DNA of 33,460 nt from positions 1-33,460 of the forward strand of contig CALIFY010000093.1 in NCBI GenBank assembly GCA_938021675.1, read 5' to 3'. This stretch comes from an uncultured Acidimicrobiales bacterium (GTDB lineage Bacteria; Actinomycetota; Acidimicrobiia; Acidimicrobiales; SZUA-35). Both the position numbers and the translations under genes were made by a program. Within the stretch, counting starts at the first letter, position 1, and the number at the start of each line of letters is the position of its first letter. Of this stretch, positions 33,187 through 33,460 are shown one piece after another. The notes beneath the pieces are model-generated. The model was not told where the DNA came from and searched no databases. It saw only the letters and a list, made by a program, of their open reading frames with translations.

Positions 33187-33460
33187 GCCAAGCCGACGTC
33201 ACCCACCAGAACAAAAAACGTCCTTCGACCTCGGCTCTCGCCGAGCTGGCGTCCTCTCTGGCCACCGAAGCCGGAAAGGTTGTGGCCGAGATGCGTCGTG
33301 AGGCGGTGCGCAACCCGGACACAAAGTCGTCGCCGACCGACCCGGTCACCGAGGCCGATCGAGCGGCTGAGGCCGTCATCGTCGACGGGATCCTCGCCGC
33401 CAGGCCCGACGACGCGATCATCGGCGAGGAGGGCACCGATAGGTCCGGCACATCTGGGGT
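33183..33460 (+). CDS. Inositol-monophosphatase family protein, N-terminal part (partial)
   Basis: From a GTG at 33183, overlapping the previous stop (GTGA), 92 codons are open to the window edge. After a basic leader come a helix (ALAELASSLATEAGKVVAEM), then SSPTDPVTEADRAAEAVIV and IIGEEGTDRSGTSG. The K-x-x-x-TDPVTEAD segment and the GEEG metal-binding glutamates are typical of magnesium-dependent phosphatases acting on inositol phosphate or histidinol phosphate (SuhB/HisN types). The DPIDGT and WDxA motifs would lie beyond the edge, so the substrate cannot be decided. Confidence 0.88.
   Translation, partial: MSQADVTHQNKKRPSTSALAELASSLATEAGKVVAEMRREAVRNPDTKSSPTDPVTEADRAAEAVIVDGILAARPDDAIIGEEGTDRSGTSG

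Noticed and set aside
1-33460. tRNA, rRNA, insertion sequences, attachment sites or riboswitches
   Set aside because: I looked for cloverleaf ends, transposase motifs, terminal inverted repeats and long structured leaders and saw none that could be supported.

Overview
The window is GC-rich bacterial DNA and looks like an actinobacterium, most plausibly of the class Acidimicrobiia. Supporting signs are frequent GTG starts, many 4-bp stop/start overlaps, a DUF3040 membrane protein, an actinobacterial-type HNH protein and acyl-CoA dehydrogenase, a meso-diaminopimelate-type MurE, and an LAFTG cell-wall sorting signal of the kind used by class E sortases. The class-level placement is an inference; no rRNA is present.

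Layout. (1) 1-8804, minus strand: a division and cell wall (dcw) cluster read from right to left as mraZ, rsmH, ftsL-like, ftsI, murE, mraY, murD and the first codons of a gene in the ftsW position. From ftsL onward each junction is a 4-bp ATGA/GTGA overlap. murF is not in its usual place between murE and mraY. Upstream of mraZ are MraZ-type TGGG boxes in 10-bp phase and a possible LexA box. (2) 9173-12227, plus strand: a lipoate-ligase-like protein, an HNH nuclease, an AT-rich island of TTCGATA repeats with a 9-bp perfect dyad, then an acyl-CoA dehydrogenase coupled to a small conserved-looking ORF. (3) 12310-13209, minus: a ROK-family protein that lacks the family zinc motif. (4) 13355-17977, plus: moxR, DUF58 and TgpA-like transglutaminase, a standard three-gene set. 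(5) 18016-20380, minus: DUF3040 protein, and a Nudix hydrolase translationally coupled to DNA polymerase IV. (6) 20502-29963, plus: one 3153-residue secreted surface protein with a signal peptide, an N-terminal propeller-like region, 16 SdrD-B-like repeats each opening with an acidic D-x-D-x-[DN]-G-like loop, and a C-terminal LAFTG anchor. (7) 29996-32640, minus: two exported proteins convergent with the giant gene, one propeller-like and one lipoprotein resembling copper amine oxidases but apparently without the full active site. (8) 32782-33460, plus: a small two-helix membrane protein and the start of an inositol-monophosphatase family enzyme.

The first half is mostly conserved housekeeping. 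The accessory part most worth attention is 20502-32640, where a very large wall-anchored repeat protein sits beside two uncharacterised exported proteins. The other unexplained element is the TTCGATA array at about 10591-10695.
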